A DNA stretch of 64,000 nt from CAYFFO01 sp964342485 (GCA_964342485.1 CAYFFO010000006.1:22131-86130); one strand, 5' to 3'; positions 9,310 to 18,502 are shown, numbered from the stretch's first letter. Notes: generated by a model not told the origin, from the sequence alone. Made by a program: numbers and translations.

Positions 9310-10573
9310 GGTTGTTGCGATCTACTTTTTCTCCATCTAAAAATACATCGGCCACTTTTGACAGATCCCTAATATCATTAGCAGGGTTTCCTTCCACAAT
9401 CAGAATGTCTGCTTTTTTGTTCTGTGAAAGAGTTCCTACTTGATCGTCTATCCAGCATGATTTAGCTGCATCACTCGTCCCAGATACGATTGCTTCCATT
9501 GGACTCATCCCTACATCTACGTGAGCAGAGATTTCATCCTGAAAACTGGTACCTCCAAGCTTATAGTGTAACCAGGAAGCATCGGAACCTGCGACTAACT
9601 TGACCCCTTCTTTCAACATCTGTCCCCAAAATTCCACAGAGTCTGCCCAACTAAGGTAAAAAGTGTCTATAGATTCTTGTTCTTCCTCGGAAAGCAATTC
9701 TGTTTCAGCTTTTCTCTCAAGTTGCCAAATACGTTCTCTGCCTTGGTGAAGTGTTGGGTTGACAAATATATTCCTTTCAACTAACTGTTCAGTTAGTTCA
9801 GGTCTATAAACATTACTACCATCCGCCTCTACATATCGCCCATGGATAACAGTGTCTATACCGGCACTTATAGCATTGGAAATAGATTGTGAGTCAGTGC
9901 AGTGAGCAGCTGAGTGCCTACCAAACTTATGAGCTTCATCTACAATTGATTTCAATTCATCTAAGTTAAAAGATGGTCTGCCTTTGACTGATGTTCTTGT
10001 ACTGCCACCGCTAGCGGTTATCTTTATAAAGTCGACGCCTTCTTTTACGAGTTGCCTAACTGCTGCAATACATTCGTCGGGCCCAGTAGCTTGGATTCCA
10101 AAATAGCTAAGGTGACCACCGATGATAGCAATAGGACGACCAGCTAAAATCAATCTTGGGGCAACAGTAATTCCCATATTTACTGCTTCTTTAAGTTCTA
10201 ATGTTGTACGGTTTTTCGCTCCGCAATCTCTGACGGTAGTAACGCCGGAGTATAGGTGTGCGCGGGCGTTTTTTGCAGCTTGCAGAGTTAGTATTTCGTC
10301 TGGAAGGGTAGTTAATTCATCTCCTGCTCTACCATCTCCGATTCCAATAAGGTGAACATGGCTGTCAATTAACCCAGGAAGGATAGAGTGTGAATCATAG
10401 TTTAGTTCTGTGACTGAAGAGCCTTCTGGTGGGACCACGTTTTCTTCTGATCCTACTTGTTTAATAGTATCTTTTTCTATTAGGATTGCGCCACGTTCAA
10501 TTGGCTGTCCACCCTCTCCATCGATAAGATGAGCTGCTTTTATTAGTGTGAAGTCGTTGGCTTTTTCCGCCAT
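9302..10573 (-). CDS. Metal-dependent amidohydrolase (imidazolonepropionase/prolidase-like), copy A
   Basis: The protein has 423 residues and is a TIM-barrel amidohydrolase with the small beta-sandwich formed by both ends. Metal-ligand motifs appear in order: D-S-H-V-H (HxH, near residue 67), F-I-K-I-T-A-S-G-G (the lysine that is often carboxylated), S-A-A-H-C-T-D, V-I-H-G and V-A-G-S-D-A-S. These hydrolases cleave cyclic amides, peptides or related C-N bonds; the substrate is not predictable. There is no signal peptide. It is a clear paralogue of the gene just upstream (10608-11912), probably in one operon with a 34-base gap. Confidence 0.85.
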   Translation of the reverse strand: MAEKANDFTLIKAAHLIDGEGGQPIERGAILIEKDTIKQVGSEENVVPPEGSSVTELNYDSHSILPGLIDSHVHLIGIGDGRAGDELTTLPDEILTLQAAKNARAHLYSGVTTVRDCGAKNRTTLELKEAVNMGITVAPRLILAGRPIAIIGGHLSYFGIQATGPDECIAAVRQLVKEGVDFIKITASGGSTRTSVKGRPSFNLDELKSIVDEAHKFGRHSAAHCTDSQSISNAISAGIDTVIHGRYVEADGSNVYRPELTEQLVERNIFVNPTLHQGRERIWQLERKAETELLSEEEQESIDTFYLSWADSVEFWGQMLKEGVKLVAGSDASWLHYKLGGTSFQDEISAHVDVGMSPMEAIVSGTSDAAKSCWIDDQVGTLSQNKKADILIVEGNPANDIRDLSKVADVFLDGEKVDRNNQI

Positions 10574-10607
10574 GATGTCCTCCAGAAGGTGTGTTATTTC
10601 GTTAGCA

Positions 10608-11912
10608 TTATTCTTTATCAGGTCGCTGCTGTCTAGTTAAATCAAGTGACTCATTGGATGTAGGAGTTAGTAGTTTTCCTCCTAATATCACATCACTTAT
10701 ATTCAGGAGTGAACTCAAGTTGTCTAGGGGGTTGTTTTCTAATGATATCAAGTCTGCCTTTTTACCAATAGAAATGCTGCCAACTGAATCTGCAATATCT
10801 ATTGATTTGGCTGCTTCACTAGTTACTGACTTTATGATATTCGAGTTTGACATCCCAGCCATGCTCAAGCATTCAGTTTCATAAAAAGTATTACCCAGCT
10901 TATAATTTCCCCACGATGAATCGGACCCGGTAATTACATTAACACCGCTTCCAATTAATTTGTGAGTATGCTCTATCGCAGTTTCAAAGCCATATTTAGA
11001 TTCGTCGAGTTGCTTTAACTCACTAGGGGTTAGAGAACGTTCTGCGGCAAGTTCTAAAGCAGACCAAACACGAGTTCGAATTACATGAAGCGTTGGGTTT
11101 ACGAACGTCCCTGTATTGGCCAATCGATCTGCTATATCTTGTCTAAAAACAAATTCCCCGTTAGCTTCCCTGAAAATACAATGAATAATCATGTCCACTT
11201 TTGCGTCAAGAGAATTAACTATTCCCTGAGTTGATGTGCAGTGGGTAGCGGTGAGGATACCGAATTTATGTGCTTCGTCAACAATTGCACTAAGCTCGTC
11301 TGGGTTAAAAGATGGTAGAAGTGGGAATGACGTTTTTGTTGTGCCTCCGGTTGCAGTGATTTTTATATAGTCTGCTCCTTCTTTTACCAATTGCCGTACC
11401 ATAGCACGTCCATCCGTAGGTCCAGTAATAGCTGATCCAAAATAGTCCATGTGTCCACCAATTATTGAGATTGGCCTGCCACATAAAACCATTCTAGGAC
11501 CTATGCTGATACCCTGCTGGATTGCATCACGCAATCTGAGCATAGTAGTGTTTTTCGGTCCATTTTCTCGAATTGTAGTCACACCAGTAAAAAGAGATGT
11601 ACGTGCATTTTTCGCTGATTGCAGAGTGAGAATTTCGTCAGGCAATTTTGCCAGATCATCTCCTGCCCTACCGTCACCGAATCCATTATGGTGGGTATGA
11701 CAATCTACCATACCCGGCATAACTATCTTGTTAGACAGATCAATTAGTTTAGGCGAAGCAGCATCAGGTACCGGGATTTCTTTTTGAGGTCCTATAGCGG
11801 CTATTTCAGACCCATTAATTAGAATCGCAGCGTTTTCTAAAGGAGGATTTCCTGATCCATCTATTAGTAGCCCTACTCGAACAAGTTTTAAAGAGCTATG
11901 TTGATCAGACAT
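10608..11912 (-). CDS. Metal-dependent amidohydrolase, copy B
   Basis: The 434-residue protein is a tandem paralogue of the neighbour at 9302-10573, sharing long runs such as D-E-I-L-T-L-Q-x-A-K-N-A-R and V-R-Q-L-V-K-E-G. Its metal motifs are D-C-H-T-H, Y-I-K-I-T-A-T-G-G, T-A-T-H-C-T-S, I-I-H-C and I-T-G-S-D-S-S. Differences around the barrel loops (H-C-I-F-R-E-A-N against H-G-R-Y-V-E-A-D) suggest different substrates. It starts five bases after the PH-domain gene, so the three minus-strand genes are probably co-transcribed. The substrate is unknown. Confidence 0.85.
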   Translation of the reverse strand: MSDQHSSLKLVRVGLLIDGSGNPPLENAAILINGSEIAAIGPQKEIPVPDAASPKLIDLSNKIVMPGMVDCHTHHNGFGDGRAGDDLAKLPDEILTLQSAKNARTSLFTGVTTIRENGPKNTTMLRLRDAIQQGISIGPRMVLCGRPISIIGGHMDYFGSAITGPTDGRAMVRQLVKEGADYIKITATGGTTKTSFPLLPSFNPDELSAIVDEAHKFGILTATHCTSTQGIVNSLDAKVDMIIHCIFREANGEFVFRQDIADRLANTGTFVNPTLHVIRTRVWSALELAAERSLTPSELKQLDESKYGFETAIEHTHKLIGSGVNVITGSDSSWGNYKLGNTFYETECLSMAGMSNSNIIKSVTSEAAKSIDIADSVGSISIGKKADLISLENNPLDNLSSLLNISDVILGGKLLTPTSNESLDLTRQQRPDKE

Positions 11913-11917
11913 AGGAC

Positions 11918-12445
11918 CTAATCCGAATCTGTTTCCTGGCCTTCAGTATCTTCAATTGGTTCTGCATTCTCTATTTTTTTGGTAATTCTTTCTTCTGTAT
12001 TAGCCAAGATGGGGATATAAGATAAGGTAGCTACTGCTCCGTTGTTTAACATAACATCGACTGCCTGGTATCCAAATGCTCTTCCAAACATACCAAACCT
12101 TGATTTAACAGTTGTCATACGGCCGTAGGGTAGCGGATATTCTTTTGATGACATGATTCCACCTCTTCTATAAATCAGATGTTCTTTACCTAAAGTATAA
12201 GATGTGCCACGCCACATAAAATATCTGGGTATTACTACAACTAAAATAATGAAAGTGGCAACCCATTCTTCAATCCCAATTTGAGGGAAAGCTACAAAAG
12301 CTCCGGTTACAATAAGCCATGGTGCCGATGACATTAGCCAAGCCCATTGTACTTGTGTAATTGTTATTTCAGAATCGTTGTTTTGCGACCTTGGTTTTCC
12401 AGGTTCAGTATTTGTGTGGTCTTCATGATCTTCTTTATCTGCCAT
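11918..12445 (-). CDS. Membrane protein with bacterial PH domain (bPH2/YdbT-like)
   Basis: The protein has 175 residues. An acidic, polar N-terminus (about 28 residues) is followed by two membrane helices (roughly residues 32-75). A bacterial pleckstrin-homology-like domain comes next: Y-T-L-G-K-E-H-L-I-Y-R-R-G, P-L-P-Y-G-R-M-T-T-V-K and a final beta strand. An acidic C-terminal tail ends it. The ATG follows AGGAGAAT on the minus strand, a strong ribosome site. Family members are membrane-anchored and of unknown biochemical role. It leads the amidohydrolase operon. Confidence 0.8.
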   Translation of the reverse strand: MADKEDHEDHTNTEPGKPRSQNNDSEITITQVQWAWLMSSAPWLIVTGAFVAFPQIGIEEWVATFIILVVVIPRYFMWRGTSYTLGKEHLIYRRGGIMSSKEYPLPYGRMTTVKSRFGMFGRAFGYQAVDVMLNNGAVATLSYIPILANTEERITKKIENAEPIEDTEGQETDSD

Positions 12446-12595
12446 TTATATAATTCTCCTGTTGACTTTCAAGTGTTTATTAAAAGGCGTTTCTAATATC
12501 GGTATATTAAGTATACACAAGGTAAGTATACCTTGGTTCTACGAACATATTTTTATAAGCAGAATTGGGTTTGGTTTGGATCTATGTAAGGCATG

Positions 12596-13465
12596 CTAAA
12601 TTTGAGAGTCTTTGAATTTCTGTAGAAGTTTCTTCTGTTGTTCGGTTAGATCTCTCGGAAAGGTTGGTATCAATACTACAAAAAGGTCTCCTTTTTCTTC
12701 TGGAGATCCTAGTTTTGGCATACCTTTGCCTTTGATACGAATTTTTTGTCCATTTTGACTTTCTTGAGGGATCGTTACGCTGATTGTATTATTTAAAGTT
12801 ACCACTGGTATTTCATCGCCTAGTATTAAGTTAACAAAAGGGATTTTTGCTTCGTAGTAAAGGTCTAATCCATTTCTCGAGAATCTGTCATCAGGGGTGA
12901 CAGTTATTTTAAGTAGGATTTCCTCGCTGTCTTTTGGTTTGATTTTTACAATTGAACCAGTATCGACTCCAGCCGGTATTGTAACTTCTATACGACGATT
13001 TTCTTTTTTTGGCGATATTGTTACTATCCTGAGACTGCCATTGTAGGCTTCGTCTAAACTGACATTTACAGATGTCTCGAGTTTTGCTTTCTTTGGAGTT
13101 GGATTTTTTCGGACTGAGTCTCCATTGCTAAATCCCCTAAATAAATCACCAAATCCTCCAAAGTTTTGTTGTCCAAAGCCATAAGGGTGTTGCTTTTGTT
13201 TTTGATATGACCAAGTAGGATGATCCCTATCCATTCGCTCAGCATGTTTCCAGTCATCGCCATATTTATCGTATGCTTGTCGGCTCTTTGTATTTGCCAA
13301 CACTTCATATGCCTCGTTTATTTTCTTGAATTTCTTTTCAGCAGAAGGGTTGTTGGTGTTTATATCCGGATGGTATTTACGAGCTTGTTGCCTAAATGCT
13401 TTACGAATTTCATCTTGGCTAGCGTTCTTCTTGATTTCTAATTCGCCATAGTAGTCTTTTTTCAT
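12596..13465 (-). CDS. cbpA: DnaJ-class co-chaperone without zinc finger (CbpA-like)
   Basis: The protein has 289 residues. The J domain spans about residues 3-67 with the essential H-P-D (K-Y-H-P-D-I-N) that stimulates DnaK ATPase. A glycine/phenylalanine-rich linker follows (F-G-Q-Q-N-F-G-G-F-G-D-L-F). The C-terminal peptide-binding domains are present (residues about 125-285: V-T-I-P-A-G-V-D-T-G, I-R-I-K-G-K-G-M-P). The C-x-x-C-x-G-x-G repeats of true DnaJ are absent, so this is the CbpA type. No dnaK or grpE is beside it. It stands alone, about 150 bases downstream of the PH-domain gene's start. Confidence 0.92.
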   Translation of the reverse strand: MKKDYYGELEIKKNASQDEIRKAFRQQARKYHPDINTNNPSAEKKFKKINEAYEVLANTKSRQAYDKYGDDWKHAERMDRDHPTWSYQKQKQHPYGFGQQNFGGFGDLFRGFSNGDSVRKNPTPKKAKLETSVNVSLDEAYNGSLRIVTISPKKENRRIEVTIPAGVDTGSIVKIKPKDSEEILLKITVTPDDRFSRNGLDLYYEAKIPFVNLILGDEIPVVTLNNTISVTIPQESQNGQKIRIKGKGMPKLGSPEEKGDLFVVLIPTFPRDLTEQQKKLLQKFKDSQI

Positions 13466-13766
13466 TATGGGATTACCATCCTGATTTTGTAGTTAATTAT
13501 TCCCATTGTCGATGATTATAATATTTGACGTCCAAGAAATTAACACGAACAGATTAAATGGCTGCAGATCATTTTGATTGAGTATTTTTAGAGGAAGTAT
13601 AACTTTGGTCTAGATTTTATTTTGGTTTCAAATATTATCTATGCAACTGTTGTATGATTTAAGTGAGTAAAGTTTTATAGAATTAGTTCTATGGAATATT
13701 ATTTATGGACGTATATTTTTTATTTGTTGATGATTAAAGCATCAAATTTGATAAACTTCAATATAT

Positions 13767-14333
13767 ATGAAACTTTATACAAAATATGGTGATGATGGAG
13801 GAACAGGCTTACTTTTTGGGAAGAAGGTTTCTAAGGCAGATTCACGAACGGAAGCGTATGGTTCTTTAGATAGTGCTATTTCTGCAATGGGTCTTGCTAG
13901 ATCTCTCGTTTCAGACTTGAATGTTAAGGAGATATTGCTTTCATTGCAAATGGAACTTTTCACAGTAGGTTCGGAATTGGCAACTCCCCCAGCTGACCTA
14001 GAGAAGCTTAAAACTCATTATTCAGTCGTTACGCCTGAAATGGTTCAGACTATAGAAGATCATATAGACGATTTTAGTGCCAAAGTAAAATTACCAAGAG
14101 CTTTTATAGTTCCAGGCGCTTCTCCAGGATCTGGAGCCATGGATTTGGCCAGGAGTTTAGTAAGAACTGCTGAACGTCGTGCGGTTGGGTTAAAAGATGA
14201 TGAAGAACTCCCTAATCCAGAAGTTATAAAATACCTTAACCGCCTTTCAGATTTGTTATTTATACTTGCAAGGTATGAAGATAGAGATTTGCCCGCGGAC
14301 TTGACCACGGGTGAAAGGGTTTCATTAGGCTGA
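13767..14333 (+). CDS. pduO: PduO-type cob(I)alamin adenosyltransferase
   Basis: The protein has 188 residues, the family length. It transfers the 5'-deoxyadenosyl group of ATP to cob(I)alamin, making adenosylcobalamin. Diagnostic motifs: an N-terminal Y-T-K-Y-G-D-D-G-G-T-G (ATP loop), V-S-K-A-D-S-R-T-E-A-Y-G-S-L-D, the R-A-F-I-V-P-G-A-S segment, A-R-S-L-V-R-T-A-E-R-R, and Y-L-N-R-L-S-D-L-L-F-I-L-A-R-Y. The T-R-T-G-D start of most relatives is here T-K-Y-G-D. Its presence implies use of B12-dependent enzymes, but none is in this window. A long inverted repeat starts seven bases after its stop. Confidence 0.93.
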   Translation: MKLYTKYGDDGGTGLLFGKKVSKADSRTEAYGSLDSAISAMGLARSLVSDLNVKEILLSLQMELFTVGSELATPPADLEKLKTHYSVVTPEMVQTIEDHIDDFSAKVKLPRAFIVPGASPGSGAMDLARSLVRTAERRAVGLKDDEELPNPEVIKYLNRLSDLLFILARYEDRDLPADLTTGERVSLG

Positions 14334-14339
14334 ATTTCA

Positions 14340-14393
14340 ACAATGTATATTGACAATTTATTTGAGCGATATACATTGTAATGATCATTTTTT
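14340..14393 (+). terminator. 11-bp perfect inverted repeat with downstream T-run
   Basis: ACAATGTATAT (14340-14350) and ATATACATTGT (14369-14379) are perfect complements separated by 18 bases, beginning seven bases after the pduO stop; a T6 run lies at 14388-14393. This may be the pduO terminator, though the AT-rich stem and the gap to the T-run also allow an operator for the downstream kor promoter. Confidence 0.45.
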
Positions 14394-14409
14394 AACACAT
14401 ACTTAAATT

Positions 14410-14440
14410 TTTGACAGTAGAAGTGTCAAACTGGTATATT
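14410..14440 (+). promoter_or_regulatory. korAB promoter overlapped by a palindromic operator
   Basis: A perfect -35 TTGACA (14411-14416) is spaced 18 bases from TATATT (14435-14440). The -35 is part of a perfect palindrome TTTGACA-N7-TGTCAAA (14410-14430). A protein bound here would cover the -35 and spacer, so repression is the simple expectation. The regulator is not known. Transcription would start near 14447, giving a leader of about 125 bases before the korA TTG. Confidence 0.6.
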
Positions 14441-14467
14441 TTATAACAATACATCGTTGAAATTTTC

Positions 14468-14568
14468 TCGCCCGGGTGGTTACTAAAGAGCCTTGACAGG
14501 TTCTTGGTCGCTCGGGCGATCGTGTGGGTGAGTATTCCTAATAAATTGTAGGAATTGCTCGGAGGAAT
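14468..14568 (+). promoter_or_regulatory. Structured korA leader with possible ribosome-site switch
   Basis: TCGCCCG (14468-14474) pairs with CGGGCGA (14513-14519), enclosing AAGAGCC/GGTTCTT (14486-14492 with 14499-14505, one G-U). Further down, ATTCCTA (14534-14540) can pair with TAGGAAT (14549-14555), or its first six bases can pair with AGGAAT (14563-14568), which overlaps the GGAGG ribosome site (14561-14565). The two pairings exclude each other. This is the layout of a translational switch; it matches no riboswitch class I can name. Confidence 0.45.
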
Positions 14569-14571
14569 TTT

Positions 14572-16269
14572 TTGAAGAAGAACGATTTTGTTGTAAGGTT
14601 CGCAGGTGAAGGTGGGCAAGGTTTTTTGAGTGCTGCCGTAGGATTTGCAAGCGCAAATACTCAGGCAGGTTACAATGCCCAGACCTTTGCTACTTTCCCT
14701 TCGCAAATAACGGGTGGACCGACCTGGATGCAGGCTAGAATTTCTACTGAACCGATTCTTAGCAGAGGCGATTTTTTAGATGTATTAGTAGTTTTTAATG
14801 AATCCGCTTATGAAAATCATAAGGACGAAGTAGGTGAAGGTGGAGTTATCCTGTATGACTCAGATGCATTAAGTCTTGAAAATGATGGAAGGAATTTAGG
14901 GATAGCTTTTGACAAACTAGGTAAGACTACTGGAAATGCAAGAGCAGCCAACATGGTAATGATGGGCGCACTAGCAGAGCTCGTTGGAATGCCTATGGAT
15001 GTGCTCGAAGATTTTGTCAGGCTTCGTTGGGGAAATACTGAACGTTATGGTACTCAAATTGTTCCCCAAAACATAGAAGCCCTTGGATTAGGTAAAAAAG
15101 CAGCTGAAGATAGTGGTTTCAGCTTGGGAGAATTAGCTCCACCAAACAAGCCAGAATATGATCAGCTATTTACTAATGGCAACCACGCTATTAGTTTAGG
15201 AGCTGTACACGCTGGGTTAAATTTATATGTGGGATATCCTATTTCTCCTGCTACTACTGTTCTATTATGGATGGAGGAAAATCTTGTAGGTGATGGAAAA
15301 TTTGTATATCAGGTTAGTTCTGAAATAGAAGCCATTAACGCCATTATTGGAGGCAGTTATGGTGGAGCCAAGACGATGACAGCAACAGCTGGCCCAGGAT
15401 TTTCTTTGATGAGTGAGGGTTTAGGTTTTGCTTGGATGGCAGAGATTCCGTGTGTGGTAGTTGATGTACAAAGGGGAGGGCCTGCAACAGGATTACCTAC
15501 AAAGACTGAACAGTCTGATTTGTTCTCTGCGATTCATCCAGCTCATGGTGATGTCTCGCTTCCAGTTATAGCACCTGGAACGGTTGAAGAATGTTTTTAT
15601 GCGACTGTAGCAGCTTTTAACTGGGCCGAGAGATATCAGGGCCCGGTTATATTGCTGAGTGAGCATTCACTGTCCGAAAGAGAACAGAATTTTAAAAAAC
15701 CTGATTTGGAAAATGTACCAATAGAAAACAGGATTTTATATAAAGATGGCCACGGATACCTTAGATATGATGGACCAGATTTGTCTCCTATGCCTATTCC
15801 TGGTCGTCCAGGTAGTTATGTTGCTAATGCAAGCGAACATGATCCCATGGGAGACACGACTCATTTACCAAAACGTCATATAGAAATGACTGAAAGACGT
15901 TTTAAGAAACTTGAACTTCTTGAGGATGGATCTTATGAGTCAGAAAACACAGAATCCAAGATCGCCATAATGCCCTGGGGAGCTTCCAAGGGTCCTGGTC
16001 TTGAAGCTTTTCGACAGTTAGTTGCAAATGGGGATGATATTTCTTGGTATTTCACTATGTATTTGAATCCATTGCCATCGGAATTGCTGCAAGAATTGAA
16101 GGCCAAAGACTTAGTAATCGTGCCAGAGTTAAATTATCAAGGACAGTTTTCTTCCCATCTTAGATCCTTGGGAGTAAAAGCTGAATCAATTGTGCAATAT
16201 ACGGGATTACCGTTTAAGGTGATTGATTTAGTAAAATTAATATCTAATCGAATTATTTCAAAAACGTGA
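14572..16269 (+). CDS. korA: 2-oxoacid:ferredoxin oxidoreductase, fused gamma-alpha subunit
   Basis: The protein has 565 residues. The N-terminal 190 or so residues are the gamma domain (F-A-G-E-G-G-Q-G-F-L, then P-S-Q-I-T-G-G-P-T). The rest is the pyrimidine-binding alpha domain (G-Y-P-I-S-P-A-T-T, T-A-T-A-G-P-G-F-S-L-M-S-E, V-D-V-Q-R-G-G-P-A-T-G-L-P-T). With KorB it oxidatively decarboxylates a 2-oxoacid, most likely 2-oxoglutarate, to acyl-CoA and passes electrons to ferredoxin. The gamma-alpha fusion is the usual Actinobacteria/Chloroflexi form. The start is a TTG at 14572, supported by GGAGG six bases upstream. korB follows after 24 bases. Substrate specificity is inferred. Confidence 0.93.
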   Translation: MKKNDFVVRFAGEGGQGFLSAAVGFASANTQAGYNAQTFATFPSQITGGPTWMQARISTEPILSRGDFLDVLVVFNESAYENHKDEVGEGGVILYDSDALSLENDGRNLGIAFDKLGKTTGNARAANMVMMGALAELVGMPMDVLEDFVRLRWGNTERYGTQIVPQNIEALGLGKKAAEDSGFSLGELAPPNKPEYDQLFTNGNHAISLGAVHAGLNLYVGYPISPATTVLLWMEENLVGDGKFVYQVSSEIEAINAIIGGSYGGAKTMTATAGPGFSLMSEGLGFAWMAEIPCVVVDVQRGGPATGLPTKTEQSDLFSAIHPAHGDVSLPVIAPGTVEECFYATVAAFNWAERYQGPVILLSEHSLSEREQNFKKPDLENVPIENRILYKDGHGYLRYDGPDLSPMPIPGRPGSYVANASEHDPMGDTTHLPKRHIEMTERRFKKLELLEDGSYESENTESKIAIMPWGASKGPGLEAFRQLVANGDDISWYFTMYLNPLPSELLQELKAKDLVIVPELNYQGQFSSHLRSLGVKAESIVQYTGLPFKVIDLVKLISNRIISKT

Positions 16270-16293
16270 TAGAAAAGAGGCAGGGATTGGACC

Positions 16294-17160
16294 ATGACTG
16301 ATAAGAATCCAGAATATGATTTTAAATGGTGTCCCGGATGCGGTGATTTTGGAGTTCGACGGGCATTAGAACAGGCTGTTGAACAGAGAATTATAGAACG
16401 TGAAGAACCCGTGGAAAACAATGTGGTGGTAGCAGGAATTGGTTGTTCTGGCAATATGGTTCACCTTTTAGAAGGACCTCAACCTTATGGAATACACGGC
16501 CTTCATGGTAGATCATTGCCAATTGCTCTTGGTGTAAAAATGGGGCGACAAGATTTGAACGTAATTGTAGTTGCAGGAGATGGAGATTTCTTAAGTATTG
16601 GTATGGAGCATATTGCTCCTCAAGCTCAAAGGAATTTAAATATTTGTGCCGTTGTGATGGACAATGCGGTTTATGGACTCACAAAAGGCCAGAGCTCTCC
16701 TACTGCTCAAGAAGGAATGATCACGAGTTCTACACCTTATGGGAAGCCAGAAGTTAATGTTAATGCACTTAAATATTATTTAACGGTAGGGGTTTCTTTT
16801 GTTGCGTCTGGGATTTCTAATAAGATTAAGGACCTAGCTAATTTGATACATCAGGGTATGGAACATCCTGGATTTTCTGTGATACATGTTCAGTCACCAT
16901 GTACCGTATATAACAACACATATGAACAGCTTAAAGGTAACCCTCGTAAAGGGATAGAACCTATGGCCTGGGCTATACAGGCAAATCATGATAAGAATGA
17001 TATCGAAGCAGCGGTAGATGTGGTTAATCAAGGTGGAGTGCCATTGGGAGTAATATACGAAGATAAAAATTCTATTCCTTTGGAGAATAGGATGGCTGCG
17101 ATGTTTAGCAAGGCGCATCCAAAAACACCCCAAGAACTAATGGACGCATACTTGGTGTAG
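16294..17160 (+). CDS. korB: 2-oxoacid:ferredoxin oxidoreductase, beta subunit
   Basis: The protein has 288 residues. It carries the thiamine-diphosphate site and the [4Fe-4S] cluster: W-C-P-G-C-G-D-F-G near residue 12 gives two cysteines, G-I-G-C-S-G-N a third, and Q-S-P-C-T-V-Y a fourth. The ThDP motif is G-D-G-D-F-L-S-I-G followed by D-N-A-V-Y-G-L-T-K-G-Q. It forms the catalytic complex with korA upstream (24-base gap, same operon). A 7Fe ferredoxin that could accept its electrons is encoded at 39208-39495. The ATG is preceded by a GAGGCAGGGA purine tract. Confidence 0.94.
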   Translation: MTDKNPEYDFKWCPGCGDFGVRRALEQAVEQRIIEREEPVENNVVVAGIGCSGNMVHLLEGPQPYGIHGLHGRSLPIALGVKMGRQDLNVIVVAGDGDFLSIGMEHIAPQAQRNLNICAVVMDNAVYGLTKGQSSPTAQEGMITSSTPYGKPEVNVNALKYYLTVGVSFVASGISNKIKDLANLIHQGMEHPGFSVIHVQSPCTVYNNTYEQLKGNPRKGIEPMAWAIQANHDKNDIEAAVDVVNQGGVPLGVIYEDKNSIPLENRMAAMFSKAHPKTPQELMDAYLV

Positions 17161-17421
17161 TCGCTATTTGAGACATAGCTCTATTGTATTTGTGTGATTA
17201 GGTTTGTTTATCAAATATATGTGTTTATCATTTTATATATTGATAAATTCAAGTATCTACTAATGTTACCAGTCCAGTTTACACCTCTTTTAGATTTAGG
17301 GGTATATAGTTATTTTCAGGAGTTTGATGGAACTAATTATTTTAAGTAGATATTGTCATAATTATTCATCAGATATATGATGTGACGATTTTATGGGATC
17401 ATTTTTCAAGAGGAAACTTAA

Positions 17422-18369
17422 GTGAAGATACTTACTAGTTTTAATTTAGAATTATCCAAATCACAAATAGATCAAATCGAATCTGTTTCTGAAAATGTTG
17501 AAGTTTTAATTTCTAATTCTGAAGGCGAAGCCATAGAGTTAATGCCTGATATAGATGTTGTATTTGGCGATTTCACGAAGGATATGTTCAAAAACCGAGC
17601 AAATCTTCGTTGGGTACAGGCTACCAGTGCAGGAGTGGATCATCTATTAAATGAAGATTTTGTCAAAAGCGATATTATTATGACTAGCTCCAAGGGTATA
17701 GTTGGTAGCCATTTGGCTGATCATGCGATGGCACTTTTATTGTCCTTATCAAGGGGTATTTATTGGGCTATACGTAACCCGTCTTGGGATCAAAGAAAGG
17801 CTACTACTGAGATGTCATGGGAATTACAAGGGAAAACCATGGGTATAGTAGGATTTGGAGGTACTGGTCAACAGTTGGCATTGAGGGCATCTGGATTTGG
17901 GATGTCTGTAGTTGCTGTAGATCCGGAAGTACATGAGCATAATACAAAAGTAGAGTGTTGGAAGATGGATAAATTCGATAACTTGTTGTCCGTTTCGGAT
18001 GTGGTAGTGATCTGCGCTCCTTTAACTCCAGCAACTGAAGGTATGTTCGACAGTAAAGCATTCAAAAAAATGAAATCTCATGCTGTATTAATAAATGTTA
18101 CTAGGGGATCTATTGTAAACGAATCGGCACTTGTAGAAGCTCTTGAGAATGGTTTTATCAAAGGAGCCGGACTAGATGTGGTTCCTCAGGAACCACTTCC
18201 AAACAATCATGTGCTTTGGAATTTGCCTAATGTAATTATAACTCCACATTCAGCTGGTGGCTCTCCACATCGCTTGGATAGGTCGGTTGATTTGTTCTGT
18301 TCGAATCTTAAGAGTTTAATTGAAAGTAAGCCTCTAGAAAATGTGATTGATAAATCCAAGGGCTACTAA
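17422..18369 (+). CDS. D-isomer-specific 2-hydroxyacid dehydrogenase
   Basis: The protein has 315 residues, full length for the family. The NAD-binding loop is V-G-F-G-G-T-G-Q followed about 20 residues later by the acidic D-P-E, which favours NAD. The catalytic triad is visible as N-V-T-R-G-S (Arg), V-V-P-Q-E-P-L (Glu) and I-T-P-H-S-A-G-G (His). Such enzymes interconvert 2-oxoacids and D-2-hydroxyacids (for example glyoxylate or hydroxypyruvate reduction). The start is a GTG after AGAGGAAA. It lies 261 bases after korB with no gene between, so it is probably a separate unit. Confidence 0.88.
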   Translation: MKILTSFNLELSKSQIDQIESVSENVEVLISNSEGEAIELMPDIDVVFGDFTKDMFKNRANLRWVQATSAGVDHLLNEDFVKSDIIMTSSKGIVGSHLADHAMALLLSLSRGIYWAIRNPSWDQRKATTEMSWELQGKTMGIVGFGGTGQQLALRASGFGMSVVAVDPEVHEHNTKVECWKMDKFDNLLSVSDVVVICAPLTPATEGMFDSKAFKKMKSHAVLINVTRGSIVNESALVEALENGFIKGAGLDVVPQEPLPNNHVLWNLPNVIITPHSAGGSPHRLDRSVDLFCSNLKSLIESKPLENVIDKSKGY

Positions 18370-18502
18370 TCAGCGCTTAGTTCAAATTACAGTATTGTGG
18401 CTTCCTTAGACCTGCTGTATCCAAGAACTACTACAATTGTTAGATAGTTATTATTTGTTGTTGTGTCCAATATTGGTGTAGTTACTTGAATTTTACTGGC
18501 TA

